From assembly GCA_030734395.1 (NCBI GenBank), contig JAUZTG010000008.1:310001-374000 (forward strand): a stretch of DNA of 64,000 bases, given 5' to 3'. Both the position numbers and the translations under genes were made by a program. Origin of the DNA: Sarocladium kiliense (Eukaryota; Ascomycota; Sordariomycetes; Hypocreales; Sarocladiaceae). Below, piece by piece: positions 32,272-44,083 of the stretch. How positions within the stretch are numbered: the stretch's first letter is position 1; the number at the start of each line of letters is the position of its first letter. Below the pieces are notes generated by a model. The model was not told where the DNA came from. It searched no databases and was given only the letters and a program-made list of their open reading frames with translations.

Positions 32272-33938
32272 ATGCCGAAACCAGCTGGGTCACGTACATA
32301 CGGCAAGCAGAGCAAGCGCAGCAGAGCTCAACGGCTATTCGTTGAGCTGGCGCAGAGCCCAGTCCGACATCCACCAAAGCACGATGAAGATGAGGTTGAC
32401 CCAGTGAGCTGCCTATCCGAGAAGCTCGACTCCATTCATATCGTCGAGGAGTCACCGGCACCAAAAGTCAGAAGATCGCCCAGGAAAAGCAAGGTCTCAG
32501 CACAGATTCTCCAAGACACGGAGGAGGAGGAGGTCCCGGCAGTCGTTGAACCTACTACACCCATTCAATCCGTGTCACCTTCACCAACGCCTGTTGTGCG
32601 GTTGTCGCCATTATCTTCATCGCCAACACCACTTGTTGAGGCTGACGGCGAAACATCCTTACGCATCCTTGCCTGGGACGATGTCTGCCCGCCTGGCGAC
32701 CGCATCGAGAAAATCGCCGAAGCTTCCTCCGCCGAAGTCTACCGTGTATCCAACGACCGAGGCACCAGCATCATCAAAGTGATTCGCCTGCCCTCTCTCA
32801 TTAAACCCCTCACAAAGGCACAGATCAAAGCACGTCTCATCGATGAAGAACCACAGTCAGCTGATGACATCCGCGGCGAGCTGGAGATCTCGGAATGGTT
32901 AGCTGACATTCCCGGATTCGTCGTGTACAAGGAGCGTTATGTTGTGAAGGGCAAGGCGACGAAGGAGCTTTTAGAGACACATCAGAAGTTTCAGAGGAGG
33001 TTGAAGAGGAAGGATCCTGGGAGGGCGCAGTTTTACCCGTCACCGAGTCGGTATCTGGATGATACGGAGTTTTTGGTGGTGGAGCTGGGGGATGCGGGAA
33101 CCGCGCTGGAAGATTGGAAGCTGGATAGCATTGACCAGGTTTGGGATGTTTTCTTCCTCGAGGCTATTGCGCTGGCCCGGGCGGAGGACATGTTCATGTT
33201 CGAGGTGAGTGCTCGCGATATTTCGATCTGGACTGGGACATACTAATCATGGTTTAGCATCGAGACTTGCACGAGGGCAATTTGTGCATCAAGCAGCGTG
33301 GCTCTCAGACCAAGAAGCCGTCTGGTTCACGAAATCACTTTGGCCACTCTGGTCTCGATATCACTATCCTAGACTACGGCCTATCCCGAGCCGAGGACCT
33401 GAGCAGAGACGACACGGAGCCAGTTGCGTATGATTTGGAGAGGTGCTTGGATCTATTCACAAGCACCTACGCCAGCCAATGCAAGGTTTACCGACAGATG
33501 CGGTCCTTCTTACTCCGCGCAGACCGGCAATGCCTCCCACCAGAGCGACACACAATCCCATACGAAGCCGGCATAGATGGCCCCATTTCATGGGACACGT
33601 ACGCGCCATACACGAATGTGCTCTGGCTGGCTTATCTCTACAATTACCTTGTAGAAAGCTACGCCGGCCCAAAGAAAGATATCGCAGAGTTCAAAGAGGA
33701 GACGCGAGAGCTGTGGACACATCTGAACCCGGAGGCTGACGCTGATGTGCCGTGCTTCGAGTGCGCTGCGGATATTGTGCACTTTGCTGTAGAGAGTGGG
33801 TGGGTGAGGGGAGAGCAATTGATGGATGCGTCGGCGTCGGTGTTGGAGCGGGAGGAGAGCATTATTGTGACAAGAGACGATGATGTGTATGAGGAGGATG
33901 GGGAAGTGAGGAGGTCACCGAGGAGGAGGAGGGAGTGA
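32272..33938 (+). CDS. haspin-type serine/threonine kinase (histone H3 Thr3 kinase family)
   Basis: The exons are 32272-33204 and 33258-33938, giving 537 residues. The first ~125 residues are disordered and Ser/Pro-rich, with basic patches (RRSPRKSK) typical of a nuclear protein. The atypical kinase domain has a degenerate glycine loop (IAEASSAEVYRV), the Lys in SIIKVIRLPS, the HRDLHEGN catalytic loop split exactly by the intron, and DYGLSR in place of DFG, a haspin hallmark. A large insert between the lobes is also haspin-like. The C-terminal tail is acidic and then Arg-rich. Haspin phosphorylates histone H3 Thr3 at mitosis to recruit the chromosomal passenger complex. Confidence 0.85.
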
Positions 33939-34433
33939 GACGGCTGTTGTTTCGATATTGGATGTTTTCAGCATGGTCAGGCGTTGAGTATGGGAGTATG
34001 AGATACCACAACAATTGTATTTGAAGACTATCGTCAGTTCAGATTGACCGCATCCCCTCTTAGTCGTGTCATTCTCAACCTCCTTTGGGAGTGAAGGTGA
34101 GCTGCTGTCGCGCACAATGCTGACCTCCCCTGAGCTCGGTGTCCGAGTCTCAACATGGTCAAATTCCTAAAAGCAGCCAGATGACGATAGCGCAGTTTTG
34201 ACGCGTGTCATACATACATCACGATCATGCTCGGTTCGGTGAGGCCGATCATCTCAATGCTCGCACTTGCCCCACAGTCTGACCTTTGCGAATGCGCCTC
34301 CTGAAACATAGCTTGCGACGACAAATATTATATCAATCCAGCCTTAACGAACCTGAATGCCCATTGACGAATGAACATCTACCCATACTCGTCTTATTCT
34401 CAAACTTCTGCCACGCAATCCAACACTTTCGCC

Positions 34434-34520
34434 ATGGGTTGTGCCTGGTCCAGGAAGGCTGATCACGATGGTCTTAACTCCCGCAACGGCTACCGTCGCG
34501 CCTTAGCAGAGCGTAGATAA
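34434..34520 (+). CDS. possible 28-residue micro-ORF beginning MGCAWSRK
   Basis: This short frame starts in a good context (gccATGggt) and ends in two consecutive in-frame stops (TAA TAA at 34518-34523). The start MGC could be myristoylated and palmitoylated. It might be a small membrane-tethered peptide, an upstream ORF of an unseen transcript, or chance. No family is recognised. Confidence 0.2.
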   Translation: MGCAWSRKADHDGLNSRNGYRRALAERR

Positions 34521-34538
34521 TAAAGAGAGCTTCGTCGA

Positions 34539-34643
34539 ATGGGAGACCGTGGTTCTTTAGAGCTTGCCTCGCATTATGCTAAGAAACGGTCGAGACGGAG
34601 GCGCAGGATGGGGGCTGGCAGTGCAGCGGCGAGTGGAGGGTAA
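34539..34643 (+). CDS. possible 34-residue Arg-rich micro-ORF
   Basis: It starts 18 bases after the end of the preceding micro-ORF. The peptide has a KKRSRRRRRM basic run that would act as a nuclear or nucleolar signal if translated. It ends in a Gly/Ala/Ser tail. The evidence is only the open frame and the tandem arrangement. Confidence 0.15.
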   Translation: MGDRGSLELASHYAKKRSRRRRRMGAGSAAASGG

Positions 34644-35524
34644 GTGGACAGCGGGTGCATCACATTATGAAGGGGACTTGGACTGAGATTGAAGGGCAGA
34701 GCGGTTGTTGCGTGTTGACGCGACTCTCACTACACGATCATGGAGGCTCTTTGTCCTTCACTTTGTCGGGGATTGTGGAGAGTGGCTGTTCGTCGCGTCC
34801 TGAGTTTTGATGCATGAGGATTCGTGATGGAGCTGCATATGAGTTCAAGCTATGTTCCAGTGTAATCTAGGTCAGATATGCAGTATAATGACCTTTATCA
34901 TCCAGATGGAAGTAATAGTTCTCTAGTGATGGCCCTTGGCGCATCGGATCTCCCGTCTTCCAAGGCGACCATACACGCGGGCCACCATCATGACTCTCCC
35001 GCCAGGACCTCTACCGCCCTCACAGTACAGACAGACGGGCTCATTTCGAGGGTACAGTAGCACGCCCTGTTTGGAATGGCGCCCTACCGCGTAACTAGTG
35101 CTTGTCAGATCTCCCACACGCACGCCGTATCTATTGCACCGGAGGAGAGATTGAATTTAATTACCAGCTGGACCCTTCACCATCGGATCGGCAAAAGGCG
35201 CTAGAACTATTTGGGTCAGCACTCGCGAGATCCCCACACCCTTGATGCTCTGCTTTGACAAGGTGACGAAGTCTTGTCTCCTGTTGGAAGAAAGAATTCT
35301 TCTTGGGAAGAATTAGGTGGGAGTCTCCTCGTCTATAAGAAGGCAGGCTGCTGTCGAGTTTCGAGACAGAGAATTGCGAAGTTCATTCAGTCTGGTTGTT
35401 ACCCTTCATGCCCTTGTACTCAAACTACACCTAGGTACTTACACCGTCACCTTTACCAACGCTTCCGTCTAAGTAACTGGCACCTATCCGCCTGTATAAG
35501 GTACTTTCTTTCACATCGTCCACA

Positions 35525-36556
35525 ATGTCGACACCTATATCCCTCCCAGACATCATCCACCTCCGTCCAGACCAAGAGAGGCACAATCTTGCCATTGCGA
35601 CCATCGTCATCTACGGCATTTTCCTTCCCATCACCTGGCTCGTCGAATATCCTGCTTCCTGGAAAGGCTGGACATCAAAGCGCAAGAGCCGCAATGTCGG
35701 TCGCGTTGCGCTCAAAACATTTATCGACTTCCTCAGTCTTCTATGCATAAGTAAGACATCAGTCTCTTCAATCATTATACCTCTATCGTTATACTGACCA
35801 GTCGCTTTACTTCACACAGTCCGCATCATTGGCAACGCTCTGTACCTCTCCACCTCGAACCCGACTAAAAGTGTCTTCATCGTCCAGACACTCTTCAGCA
35901 GCCTTGGTTTCCTGCCTCTGGTAATGAAGCTCATTTTTGTGCTGAATCGCGTGTGAGTTCTGTCCTCCCTCCTGATGTTGTTTCGAATTATGTGAAAGTA
36001 CTGAAAGCTAAGTGCGCGAGCCGGAAATAGGTTGCAGAAGAGCCACGAGACTTCTGCCTTCACCCACGTCGGCCGAATCTTTATCTTCGTGCGGATACTA
36101 CTCCTCATTGGGATTGCCCTGATCATCGCCGGTGCATGCACGCTCATCCTGTCGCTCTGGATGGCCGGCGCAATGGTCCTCACCGCGGCCTTCATCGTCG
36201 TGGCCGTCGTCCATGTCTTCCTCTTGACCAAGGTTGCTCGGAAAGATGGTGCTCTGGACGGCACGCAGGGCCTCTGTATTGGCATTGCCGCGGCGTCTCT
36301 GCCACCTCTGACAGTACGAGCAGCGTACCTGATCGTCATTGAGTTTTCGCACGATGGAAAATATAATCCGATTACTGGGAACCCTGCGTATGTCATTGGG
36401 ATGGTGTTTGCGATGGAAATTTTGATTATGTCTGCCCTCCTGTCGGCTACGGTTATATCTGAGGACATCTTCAACATGAGAGCGGTCGACCATGTAGCTT
36501 TGCAGGAGGTCCAGCCCGACAACAAGCACCCCCGCCTTGCTGGGAATGAGGTTTAG
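35525..36556 (+). CDS. seven-helix-like fungal integral membrane protein of unknown function
   Basis: The exons are 35525-35750, 35820-35952 and 36031-36556, giving 294 residues. About seven hydrophobic segments are visible: near 25-42 (IATIVIYGIFLPITWLVEY), 65-80, 95-115, 130-155 (FVRILLLIGIALIIAGACTL), 165-190, 205-230 and 245-265. The N-terminus has no signal peptide. This layout is that of the fungal DUF7702-like/RTA1-like membrane families. I recognise the topology rather than a specific member, and transport or sensing roles would be guesses. It ends 129 bases before the convergent Zn2Cys6 gene. Confidence 0.8.
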
Positions 36557-36684
36557 GGCTCTCTTAAACGGTCCTCCTTCGATGACCAGGGGTATTTGAC
36601 TTGGGGGATTGTATTATACGTGCAGGAGATGAAGATAGGTTGGAATCAGATTCTCATACATCAACCATTTTGCTTGAATGCCCG

Positions 36685-38283
36685 TTATTTGAGGAGGATA
36701 TCAGCTGCTGTGATAGTAGGATAGGTCTCGTGATTCGTCGCCGCATACCTCCTCTGAAACTCCTGAAGCCATCCTTTGATCCAAAGACGAATTTCCGGAG
36801 ATGCTGCCTCATAGGCTATCCTCAGTCCAAACCCCACTCGATGTGGCCCAAACGTTCCCTGGGATGCCATCTCCACAGATTTGCAGATTCTTTCCACAGA
36901 GTCAGAAACCTCAGCTGAGCGATCTCCACCGTAGCCGACGGCAAGGAAGGCCAGGTTCATGATGAGTATGCACGAGTGGTACATGATCTGAGTTGCAGCC
37001 CTCCAAACATCATCGTACATGTATACCATGGGAAATTGATCATCCCCACGCGGGGAGGGCACCTCGGCAGGAGCGGGGAACTGGGCAATGAACTGCTGAT
37101 TCCAAGTGTTCCATCGTTCGTAGACTGCGAGTACGTGTCTGAGTAAAGACGCGTCTTCCGATGGTTCGACATCAGAGCCTGAAACGTAAGCTTGGAGTCG
37201 GGACTGGCCTTTGTGAGCTATACTAGGCATCTCCGAGAGAAGGTCATAGAAGTCTTCATAAAAGTTGTGCAGATCCGCAGGTAGGGAGTCTGGAGGGTGG
37301 GCTCGAAAGAAGGTCCGCCACTCTTGTTCGGTGAGACGGCAGTGGCCTGCTCCGAAGATTGAGGCGGTAATCTGGGTTGGGTAGCGGACGTCAGCTAAGT
37401 TTCCAACCTTGTGGTGGGAAGGACCAATGCGCGTACTAAAGTGCCTCGAAATGTTTGAACGACTGTGATATCGAAAGAGTTCCAGTACTCAGGGCGTGGA
37501 CCTCTTGACTCGATGAGAGTCCCGATGCCTTGGGCGTGATGAAGGTAGTCAACTGGGCTTGTGGTGCCAGCAAACAACTGCCAATTCTGATTCAGTGTGC
37601 AACGTTGAAGCCGGATAAGAAAATGTCAACAAACCTCAAATAAGCAGAGCAGGACAGAAGCGCAGAGGGTTTCGGATGTCCTCCAATGTATGGTATGGCA
37701 AAGCGAATGTTGCAACTGCGATAGGGACTGAACATAGGAAGCACGACTCAAAGCCAAAATCTCAGAGTCGCCTCGACTTCTTCCTAACATCTCCAGCGAA
37801 AAGCTCTGAATAGCTCTGTCAAGAGCCCGACTTTGGCCTGCCATCACCGAAAGGTTCTTGAACCAGGCCCAAATGATTCGGTGCTCCTGCCGTATGATGT
37901 GGCTGACGGTAGCAACGGCTTGATTCTGGAACAGGTGCGGGGAATCAACAGAGCCTGGGATGTTGGAATTGCTAACCTCTACACAAGAGACATCCGGTGG
38001 CGAGTTTGTCCTAGAGGGTGAATGGCGGGCGATCTTGGAGCGTCGATGGGTTTGTGCCTGGAGGAAGAAGAGCTGTCTGATGTAGCCTGGACAGTCCTGA
38101 CCATATCTTAGGCAATTACCACAGGCTGGACGCTTCTCATCGCACTATATGAAACCCCTTCGTCAGGTCACAGGACTAGATCTACAGCAAGAACATAATG
38201 GGACGAACCTTGACTCGACGCTTGACACAGCGTGAACAGCCATTGCTCCACCTTGCTCGCCGATTTGTCGACGAAAGCTCCAT
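36685..38283 (-). CDS. Zn2Cys6 transcription factor (fungal-specific TF2 type)
   Basis: The minus-strand exons are 38283-38209, 38144-37635, 37577-37437 and 37371-36685, giving 470 residues. The zinc cluster has Cys16, 19, 26, 33, 36 and 43 with standard spacing. The first intron falls right after RRVK and before CDEKRPAC, a common position in this class. The body has WAWFKNLSVMAGQSRALDRA and LFAGTTSPVDYLHHAQGIGT, typical of the fungal TF2 domain in regulators next to accessory pathways. It is divergent from another Zn2Cys6 gene (start codons ~515 bases apart). Likely targets are the neighbouring membrane protein, beta-lactamase-like gene or itself. Confidence 0.88.
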
Positions 38284-38797
38284 TCAAGATTGGGGAGTTT
38301 GAAGCGACATGCGATGTGGCCTGAGAGTCAAGCCTTAGCCACTTTGCGCCCAATTGGAGGAGGCTCAAGTAAGCGAGCGATGGTCGGATGCGGGCATGAT
38401 GCAAGGGGAATGAGGCTTGGCACCAAGGCGCGATGGTTGTTGAGAGACGATCTAATTTGCTGCAGTCGTTGATGAAACTCGGGTCAACCTGCAGGTTGCC
38501 CGAGCATGGTGAGTCAGCACTGGCCTAGGTAAATCCAGGCATAGGGATAAGGCGACGGTGCCTTGCCTGCTTGTCATTATGGTGGAATGCCTCGTCTTAT
38601 TTTAGCATCTGCTATGCTCGCACTGGACCCACTCACTCACTACTGGTCTCCGTAGCGCCATGATCGACTCCAAGGGTCTTGATGAGGCCTGAAACCAACG
38701 GAGATGGACCCGTAAGCAGAACAGAATCGCTATCTTCCATCATCGCCTGGTTGAGGAGGAGAACTCAGACTCGAACACCGTCAGAATCCATGCAAAC
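38284..38797. promoter_or_regulatory. divergent promoter between two Zn2Cys6 genes
   Basis: This 514-base intergenic region is shared by the two regulators. It has no gene and no clear operator. Confidence 0.5.
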
Positions 38798-40314
38798 ATG
38801 GCACGCAAAGGCTCAGAAAAGCGAAGGACGGGATGCATAACCTGCAAGTTCGTGATCCCTCGCGCAATGCCCAACCTCAGACCATAGAAACTGCTGCTGA
38901 CCACGCTCCCAGAAAGCGAAGAGTCAAGTGCGACGAAGCGCATCCAACATGCTTCCGCTGCCAATCAGGCAAGAGGAAATGCGCCTATGCCGAGGCGCCC
39001 ATCGGCTGCTTCTCATGGAACCACCTTCTACAGTCCAAGCCGTCCATCTCACCGCCCCCATCTCGCCGTCTTCCCATGACAATGGCCCGCGGCCTGGACT
39101 ACTTTCGGTGCGAGGTAGCCTCGAAGCTCGGCGGTGAGCTCGACAATTCGTTCTGGACAAGTCACGTAATGCGGCTGGCGATGACGGAGGATGCGGCAAT
39201 GCAAGGGATGCTGGCCATCAGTCTGCTGTATGAGGGCTTTCAGCCGAGCTGGAAGAGGCAAAACGACAATGAGGTAGCGTTGAAGCACTATAACCAGGCA
39301 TTGCGGATGGTTGCCTCGCGAGAGCTTGGAACTGCGGCAGTGCTGGTCATGTCCATTCTCTTCACCTGCATCGAGTTTCTTAGAGGTAACGAAGCGGCTG
39401 CTGTTACACACTGTCGTCACGGAACTCTGGTTTCACATCTTCCAGGAGATCGAGACGACGAGGTTATCGCGGTGCTCCGGCAGCTGAGCGCCTTTCCGTA
39501 TTTCTTCTCAAGTGGCGACTTCCCGGTCCTGGAGGCAGTGCACCAGCCTGGCCAATTCGAGTCAGTCTCGCAAGCTTCTCATGCAATGCATGAATTGATG
39601 GGACAGGGAATCAGGCTGGTACGATCGCTTGATGGCTATCGATTAGACTTTGAAGATGCTACCATGCCCCCCGACGCGAGACTGACACAGTTGACGATGC
39701 TGAAGAACCTCACATTGTGGAAGACGGCTTTTGAAGACTTGGGAAACAGAGTCAAGATCAACTCTTCTAGCCATGCCTTGTTGATGATGAGGTTTCGTGT
39801 GTGTTGGATCTGGTCATGCATAGCTTTGAGAAGGGACGAGACAGCGAGCGATGCGTTCCAAGCCGACTTTTCACAAATCGCCGAGCTGGCGGGCAACGTG
39901 CCCATCGCGGGGCTCAAAACGGGAAATTTCTCATTCGGCATGGGCATGTCACCGCTACTACATTTTGTTGTGATCAAGTGTCGGCATCTCCCAACCAGAC
40001 TCAAGGCGCTGGAGATCTTGCGGAAGATGGGGAGGAGGAGAGAATCACTCTGGGATGCGGCAACCATGTGCAGAATTGGGGAGGTTATGATTGAAAGAGA
40101 GCATGGATTTAGTGTGGCGCCGGGAATGGAGGTGCCTGAATGGGACTTCCCAGAGGATGAGAAGAGAGTGAGGGACTCGTACATGGAGGATGAGGTGTTC
40201 GTGGAGCGGGATGACATGGGAAATGAGGTGCTCCGTCGGAGGATACACCTGTTTGTTTGTGACGGGAAAGCTATTGTGAAGCAGCCTGACTGGATCTCGT
40301 TGGTACAACAGTAA
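38798..40314 (+). CDS. Zn2Cys6 transcription factor
   Basis: The exons are 38798-38847 and 38913-40314, giving 483 residues. The zinc cluster is Cys13, 16, 23, 30, 33 and 40 with C-x2-C-x6-C-x6-C-x2-C-x6-C spacing, and the intron splits the Lys codon just after CITC. The rest (~60-480) is helical without a strong motif, with a weakly conserved middle region (LKHYNQALRMVASRELGTAA) of the type seen in sterol-uptake-like and secondary-metabolism regulators. There is no recognisable activation domain. It is paired with the opposite-strand regulator and lies upstream of the beta-lactamase-like gene on the same strand. Confidence 0.87.
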
Positions 40315-40696
40315 ACAATGTATGCTGAGCTTGTTACGCAGGATCTACATGCCAGCATAGCCTTGTCCCATGATGAATCGTGATGGGTCCATTGCGACCG
40401 ACCCCTGCCAAAACATGCTAGCCGATTAGACATTTCAAATCAATTTTCGATCTGGGAATTAAGGGTTAGAAGAAGCTTACGCATGAACCGATAGAGGCTA
40501 TGTTGCTCCTTGAACGAACAAGCGGGGCGAGTGCGAGCTACAGTGGCTATGCGACTGACAACTTTTGTTCACTCAATGAATGGTATATAAAGTAATGGCA
40601 ATCAGGACCTCTCTTCTTCTCCAGAATACATACACGCTCCTACTTCAGTCTTTGGCATCAACCTTCCGGATTATCGCGCTGGCCCTTGACCATATC
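40315..40696. promoter_or_regulatory. promoter of the beta-lactamase-like gene
   Basis: It holds a clear TATA box, TATATAAAG at 40584-40592, about 105 bases before the chosen ATG. A frame beginning at 40580 starts upstream of this box and so cannot be the real start. Confidence 0.6.
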
Positions 40697-42546
40697 ATGC
40701 ATGCACACCCTTTCTCCCTGATCAGCACGCTTGCTGCAATCTCAAAGCAACCCAACGTCTCACCAGAAGCCGGTCTCGCTGGTCCGGCATTCCCAAGTCC
40801 TGCTTTTCTCCGCGGCAGTGATGCTCTTACAACTGCCATCAGCACGTTCGACAAGTACGTCGACAGTTCGGCTCCCATCCAGTCCAACGAGACAGCATGG
40901 GCTGTAGCCGTGTTCTCTACCAACGACGACGAGCCGTTGTATGAGAGATACTACACCCCGGAATACGATGTAGGGGTGCCTCAAATCGACCGAGACTCTG
41001 TGTTCCGCATTGCTAGTGTTTCGAAGGTGTTCAGCGTCTGGACTTTTCTGATTGAGGTTGGCGATGAGCACTTCCATGACCCGATTACACGCTATGTGCC
41101 GGAACTGGTAACTGCTGCCAATATCTCTGGTCATGGAGCTGTATATGATGACATTGATCACGTTCGGTGGGAAGAGGTCACCCTTGGTCAGCTCGCAGGT
41201 CAATTGGCGGGGATCCCCCGAGACCGTAGGTACCAGTCATTGCTTTGACAAGAACACAGCTAATTAATAACAGCCGCACAGACAGACCTGTCTGCTGAAT
41301 ACCCTCCAGAGATGGCTATGGCACTTGGGCTTCCGAGTCTTCCCAAGGAGGATATTCCTCAGTGCGGTGTGGCTGGCCTTCTTAGGTCGTGCACGCGCAG
41401 TGGTACGAGACCTTGACCCTTTCTGAACCCTCCTTTCAGTTTCTGACATGACCCTCAGAGATGATCTCTCAGCTTCTCAAACAGCACCCGATCTTCTCGA
41501 CTGCATACTCTCCCGCATATAGCAATGTGGCATACGCGCTCCTCGGCTTCGCCCAAGAAGCCATCACCGGAACCACAGTCGACGAAGCCATCAGCACCAA
41601 TATCTTGTCAGCACTCAATATGACATCAAGCAGTTACAAGACTCCGCCGAAGACGGGTGGTGTCATTCCGGTCAATGCGTCTACGGTCGGTTGGAACGAT
41701 GACTTGGGCCTGACCAGCCCATCAGGGTCCTTGTACTGCTCCACAGGCGATATGATCAAAGCCGGACAGGCCATCCTCGGATCCAAGACAATGACTCCCG
41801 CGCAGACTCGAAGATGGCTGAAGCCGATGAGTCAGACGGGTGTTCTGGGCTCAGGAGTTGGAGCACCATGGGAGATTCGGTACCTGATGCTTGATGGCCG
41901 TGTCACGCAACTGTACACCAAGCAAGGCGACATAGGTGGCTATCGCGCCGCACTTGTGCTGTCGCCTGAGCATGACCTCGGAGGGGTAGTCTTGTCAGCC
42001 GGTCCACTCGAATCGAATTCAGCAGTGGTGAGAGAGACTTTGATGAATGCTGTTGGTAGCACGTTCCTTCCCATGGCGGAGGATCAAGCTAGGCTTGAAG
42101 CGCGCAAGAACTTCGCGGGTGTATACAAAGACGCGGAGACAAACAGCTCTGTCACGATTGAGGTCGATGAATCCATGACTGGGCTGACAGTGAAGAGTCT
42201 CTACTCGCGTGGGACAGAGGTCATTGGCGAGAACAGCCCTTTCATCCAGATGTTCCAGGCCGGGCAGTCCGCACGTCTCTTTCCGTCCAATCTGAGAACC
42301 GTGAAGAACAAACAGAACGGTACGGGAACGTTTGATTCCCGATTGGGCTTTAGAGCTACATTCTTCAACGCCACTGGGGATAAGAACGCGGTGCAGGACC
42401 CTGGACTGATGCAGTGGACGGCTCTTGGGGCACCGACGTATGGAGCGAGGACGCTGGATGACTGGGTGTTTGAGATGAATGAGGATGGGACGGCGAGGGT
42501 TGTTGATGTGAGAATGCTAAGGGTGAAGCTGGAGAGGGAGGGGTGA
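40697..42546 (+). CDS. serine beta-lactamase-like/transesterase family protein, probably secreted
   Basis: The exons are 40697-41225, 41274-41402 and 41459-42546, giving 581 residues. It belongs to the beta-lactamase-related (LACTB/AmpC-like, LovD-related) group. The nucleophile motif SVSK is in VFRIASVSKVFSVW (~106), the YSN motif is in PAYSNVAYALLG (~239), and a third-motif equivalent is GDIGGYRA. A C-terminal domain of ~170 residues follows the catalytic fold, as in fungal extracellular members. The start is placed after the TATA box. MHAHPFSLISTLAAI is a weak signal peptide, and 40595 is the alternative start. The function may be hydrolysis or acyl transfer on a small ester or amide. Nothing here shows antibiotic breakdown. 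Confidence 0.85.
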
Positions 42547-42919
42547 GTTGATGAGGTTGGCGACTGGCCGATGACATTGTAAGTTTGGGTAGAGAGCTAA
42601 GCGAATCGAACGTAGCATGAGATGGGGTGAATGGTGTTATTTCTAGACGTGTATAGAGATTTCAGCATCACTATCAACATGTTAGAGAGCAACGATGGAT
42701 TCAATTGCAGTTCCTGTACTTCGAGAAGTTGCTGTGAACTAGTGATGCATGCGTTTTATTGCTGCCAGCCTATACATATCCGGCCGATTCCGTCTGGTCT
42801 CTAATTAGGAGGAGAAAGCTAAGATTATAAGTGCTAGGCTGCTATCAGGACCCACGCAAAACATAAATGAGAAAATGTATTCAATACCTATATAAAAGTA
42901 CTTGGTCTATAAGAAGACA
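42547..42919. other. convergent intergenic region, no gene seen
   Basis: This AT-richer spacer contains the 3' ends of the beta-lactamase-like gene and the phosphorylase-like gene. Confidence 0.5.
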
Positions 42920-44083
42920 TCATGTTATATTTACTAAGCCTATGAATCTTGCGAGGATTGTTTCAATCAGCTTATAGCAGTGTCTCCTCTCCTCCCGAAC
43001 GGCATCCAGGTCCTCATTAGAAAGGTTTACCTCGGTTTGCAGAGCTAGATTATCTGATATAATGTGTAGAAAGCCAAAGGCCACATTAAGCTCACTTGCA
43101 GTGAGGGCCATATGCGCTGTTTCACAGTCAACCCAATCGCTCGTTGCTCTCCACCTCGCAAACCAATCATTCGTCTCGCAGAGCGGTGTTGGGACTGTGA
43201 CTATGGTGCCGCTTGCAACCCGAACGACTCCGCTGTCAACAGATTGGATCGCCATAGCGAGCGGGTTCTCCCAAGCAATGGACACTGGAGCAGACTCTTC
43301 CGAGCTCATGCCTGCCCGGGTTTGTGCTAGGATAGCCTTGTTCCCCGTGATAATAGCCCTATTAGGAGTGTAACCCGCTGATAGTGCACCGGCCTTGCCC
43401 ACGAAGATAACACAGCGGACTTTCGAGGTTTCTACGAGGGCCTTGAGCACGGCCCCAGAAGCCTCGCCCCAGAGGCCTTCCCTGCAACCGAGTAGAATGA
43501 CTCGGTGCCCGTTCCGCGTTTTGCACAAAGTCCAGGCAAAGAGTTTGTCGCCTTCATAGGTACTTAATGCTTCCAACCCATAGCTCCTGGAAAGCGGGTC
43601 CAAATAGTGCACCTCACCGAGGATCGCGATATCTGCCGTCGGACAGCTTGGTAAATTCGATTGCTGAAGTAAGGCTTGTAGGGGAGCCAAAGACCATAAG
43701 TCAACAGTGACGTGGGTCTGGCAATTGCTAGGAGCATAACGCCAACTGAGGTACGTGACGACAAGTCTGGCGTAATGCTGTAAAAGACTCGGCGAAGGGA
43801 AACAATGTAGTTCTATTGTGTCATCATCCAAGACCCGGGTGGTAGGTTGTCGGTAATTGAATAGTACTTCGGGACGGGCTGTTTCCCAGGTTGACAGGGT
43901 TCCCTTCGGAGGGCGGAGGGACGAGGCCATGATGTGTATTCTCTTCCATTTGCGCTTTGTTATATCTTGGTGCAGGCGCTGGTAAACATAACGCTTCAGA
44001 GATGAACCCATGGTGTGGTCGCCTTCGCTGATGGGAGAAAGTTGGAAGTCCGTATCTCTGGTAACAAGCGACATAATAATCAT
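42920..44083 (-). CDS. nucleoside-phosphorylase/nucleosidase-like protein (distant)
   Basis: A single exon of up to 387 residues. Internal ATGs at codons 4, 25 and 52 are possible starts. The C-terminal half resembles the phosphorylase superfamily: VIFVGKAGALSAGYTPNRAI matches the phosphate/ribose loop region, and DWVDCETAHMALTASELNVA resembles the DMEXAA-type ribose-binding block, followed by a helix with ISDN. The N-terminal ~130 residues are not recognised. The resemblance is distant, so catalytic competence is uncertain. Together with the CorA-tailed gene transcribed away from it, it forms a second divergent pair of accessory-type genes, comparable in layout to the effector/NLR pair at 54-58 kb. 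It lacks that pair's C-terminal motif. Confidence 0.6.
   Translation of the reverse strand: MIIMSLVTRDTDFQLSPISEGDHTMGSSLKRYVYQRLHQDITKRKWKRIHIMASSLRPPKGTLSTWETARPEVLFNYRQPTTRVLDDDTIELHCFPSPSLLQHYARLVVTYLSWRYAPSNCQTHVTVDLWSLAPLQALLQQSNLPSCPTADIAILGEVHYLDPLSRSYGLEALSTYEGDKLFAWTLCKTRNGHRVILLGCREGLWGEASGAVLKALVETSKVRCVIFVGKAGALSAGYTPNRAIITGNKAILAQTRAGMSSEESAPVSIAWENPLAMAIQSVDSGVVRVASGTIVTVPTPLCETNDWFARWRATSDWVDCETAHMALTASELNVAFGFLHIISDNLALQTEVNLSNEDLDAVREERRHCYKLIETILARFIGLVNIT

Larger units (their letters stand above)
33939..35524. other. gene-poor 1.6 kb region with two micro-ORFs
   Basis: No conventional gene is visible. Two small ATG frames (34434-34520 and 34539-34643) follow each other and are listed separately. 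The region also contains the promoter and leader of the next membrane-protein gene. The pyrimidine-rich stretch before 35525 is typical of a fungal leader. Confidence 0.45.

Noticed and set aside
40580..40696. N-terminal extension of the beta-lactamase-like protein from 40580
   Set aside because: The first ATG lies upstream of the TATATAAAG box at 40584-40592, so it would precede transcription start.
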